The notes under the pieces: model-generated
What the model was told of the DNA's origin: nothing
Databases searched by the model: none
What the model saw: only the letters and a program-made list of their open reading frames with translations
Shown here: positions 14,658 to 14,662 of the stretch, in pieces
Numbering within the stretch: position 1 is the stretch's first letter
Layout: the number at the start of each line of letters is the position of its first letter
NCBI GenBank assembly: GCA_900547255.1
Contig: URGC01000061.1
Coordinates: 1-14,662 of the forward strand
Reading direction: 5' to 3'
DNA from: an uncultured Eubacterium sp.
GTDB lineage: Bacteria > Bacillota > Clostridia > Lachnospirales > Lachnospiraceae
DNA length: 14,662 bases
Made by a program: the position numbers and the translations under genes

Positions 14658-14662
14658 AGGTT

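Overview
The window looks like chromosomal DNA of an AT-rich gut Firmicute, most likely a Lachnospiraceae member (Lachnospira/Eubacterium/Roseburia/Coprococcus-like). This rests on the AT- and AGA/ATA-rich codon use, strong GGAGG-type ribosome binding sites, and the gene content: a TAXI-type TRAP binding protein, Firmicute-type PotABCD, a bile salt hydrolase, a FruK/FruA pair, and a radical-SAM/DUF4130 DNA-repair pair. Genus is an inference. No rRNA, tRNA, CRISPR array, transposase or phage gene was seen. Coding density is very high and no gene-free stretch exceeds about 300 bases.

Layout. (1) 1-719, minus strand: a TAXI-family solute-binding lipoprotein that runs off the left edge. (2) 720-858: a compact divergent regulatory region with back-to-back TTGATT -35 boxes and a 14-bp palindrome between them. 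(3) 859-7741, plus strand: six tightly packed genes, potA, potB, potC, potD, a MATE exporter and a choloylglycine hydrolase/bile salt hydrolase. Gaps are 29 bases, overlaps, 25 bases and 1 base, so one operon is likely; it would join polyamine-type uptake, a MATE exporter and intracellular bile-salt deconjugation. (4) 7743-9065, minus strand: a second MATE exporter, converging on the bile salt hydrolase gene with one base between stop codons. Its leader holds a strong intrinsic terminator between a predicted promoter and the ribosome binding site, which suggests transcription attenuation. (5) 9358-11637, plus strand: a putative DNA modification/repair radical SAM protein (TIGR03916-like) followed by its usual partner, a DUF4130/TIGR03915-like protein. 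The first has a near-consensus promoter so close to its ATG that the mRNA may be leaderless, and it ends in a sliding-clamp-binding-like motif. (6) 11638-14606, plus strand: a fructose operon, fruK (1-phosphofructokinase) and fruA (PTS EIIABC), preceded by four exact 10-base-period TGATT repeats that look like a DeoR-family (FruR) operator; no fruR gene is in view. (7) 14607-14662: the start of what may be an inverted-repeat or terminator element, cut by the window edge.

The most interesting parts are the radical SAM/DUF4130 cassette, whose biochemical activity is to my knowledge unestablished, and the pot-MATE-bile salt hydrolase operon with its atypical PotA (duplicated C-terminal regulatory domain) and PotD (C-terminal membrane anchor).
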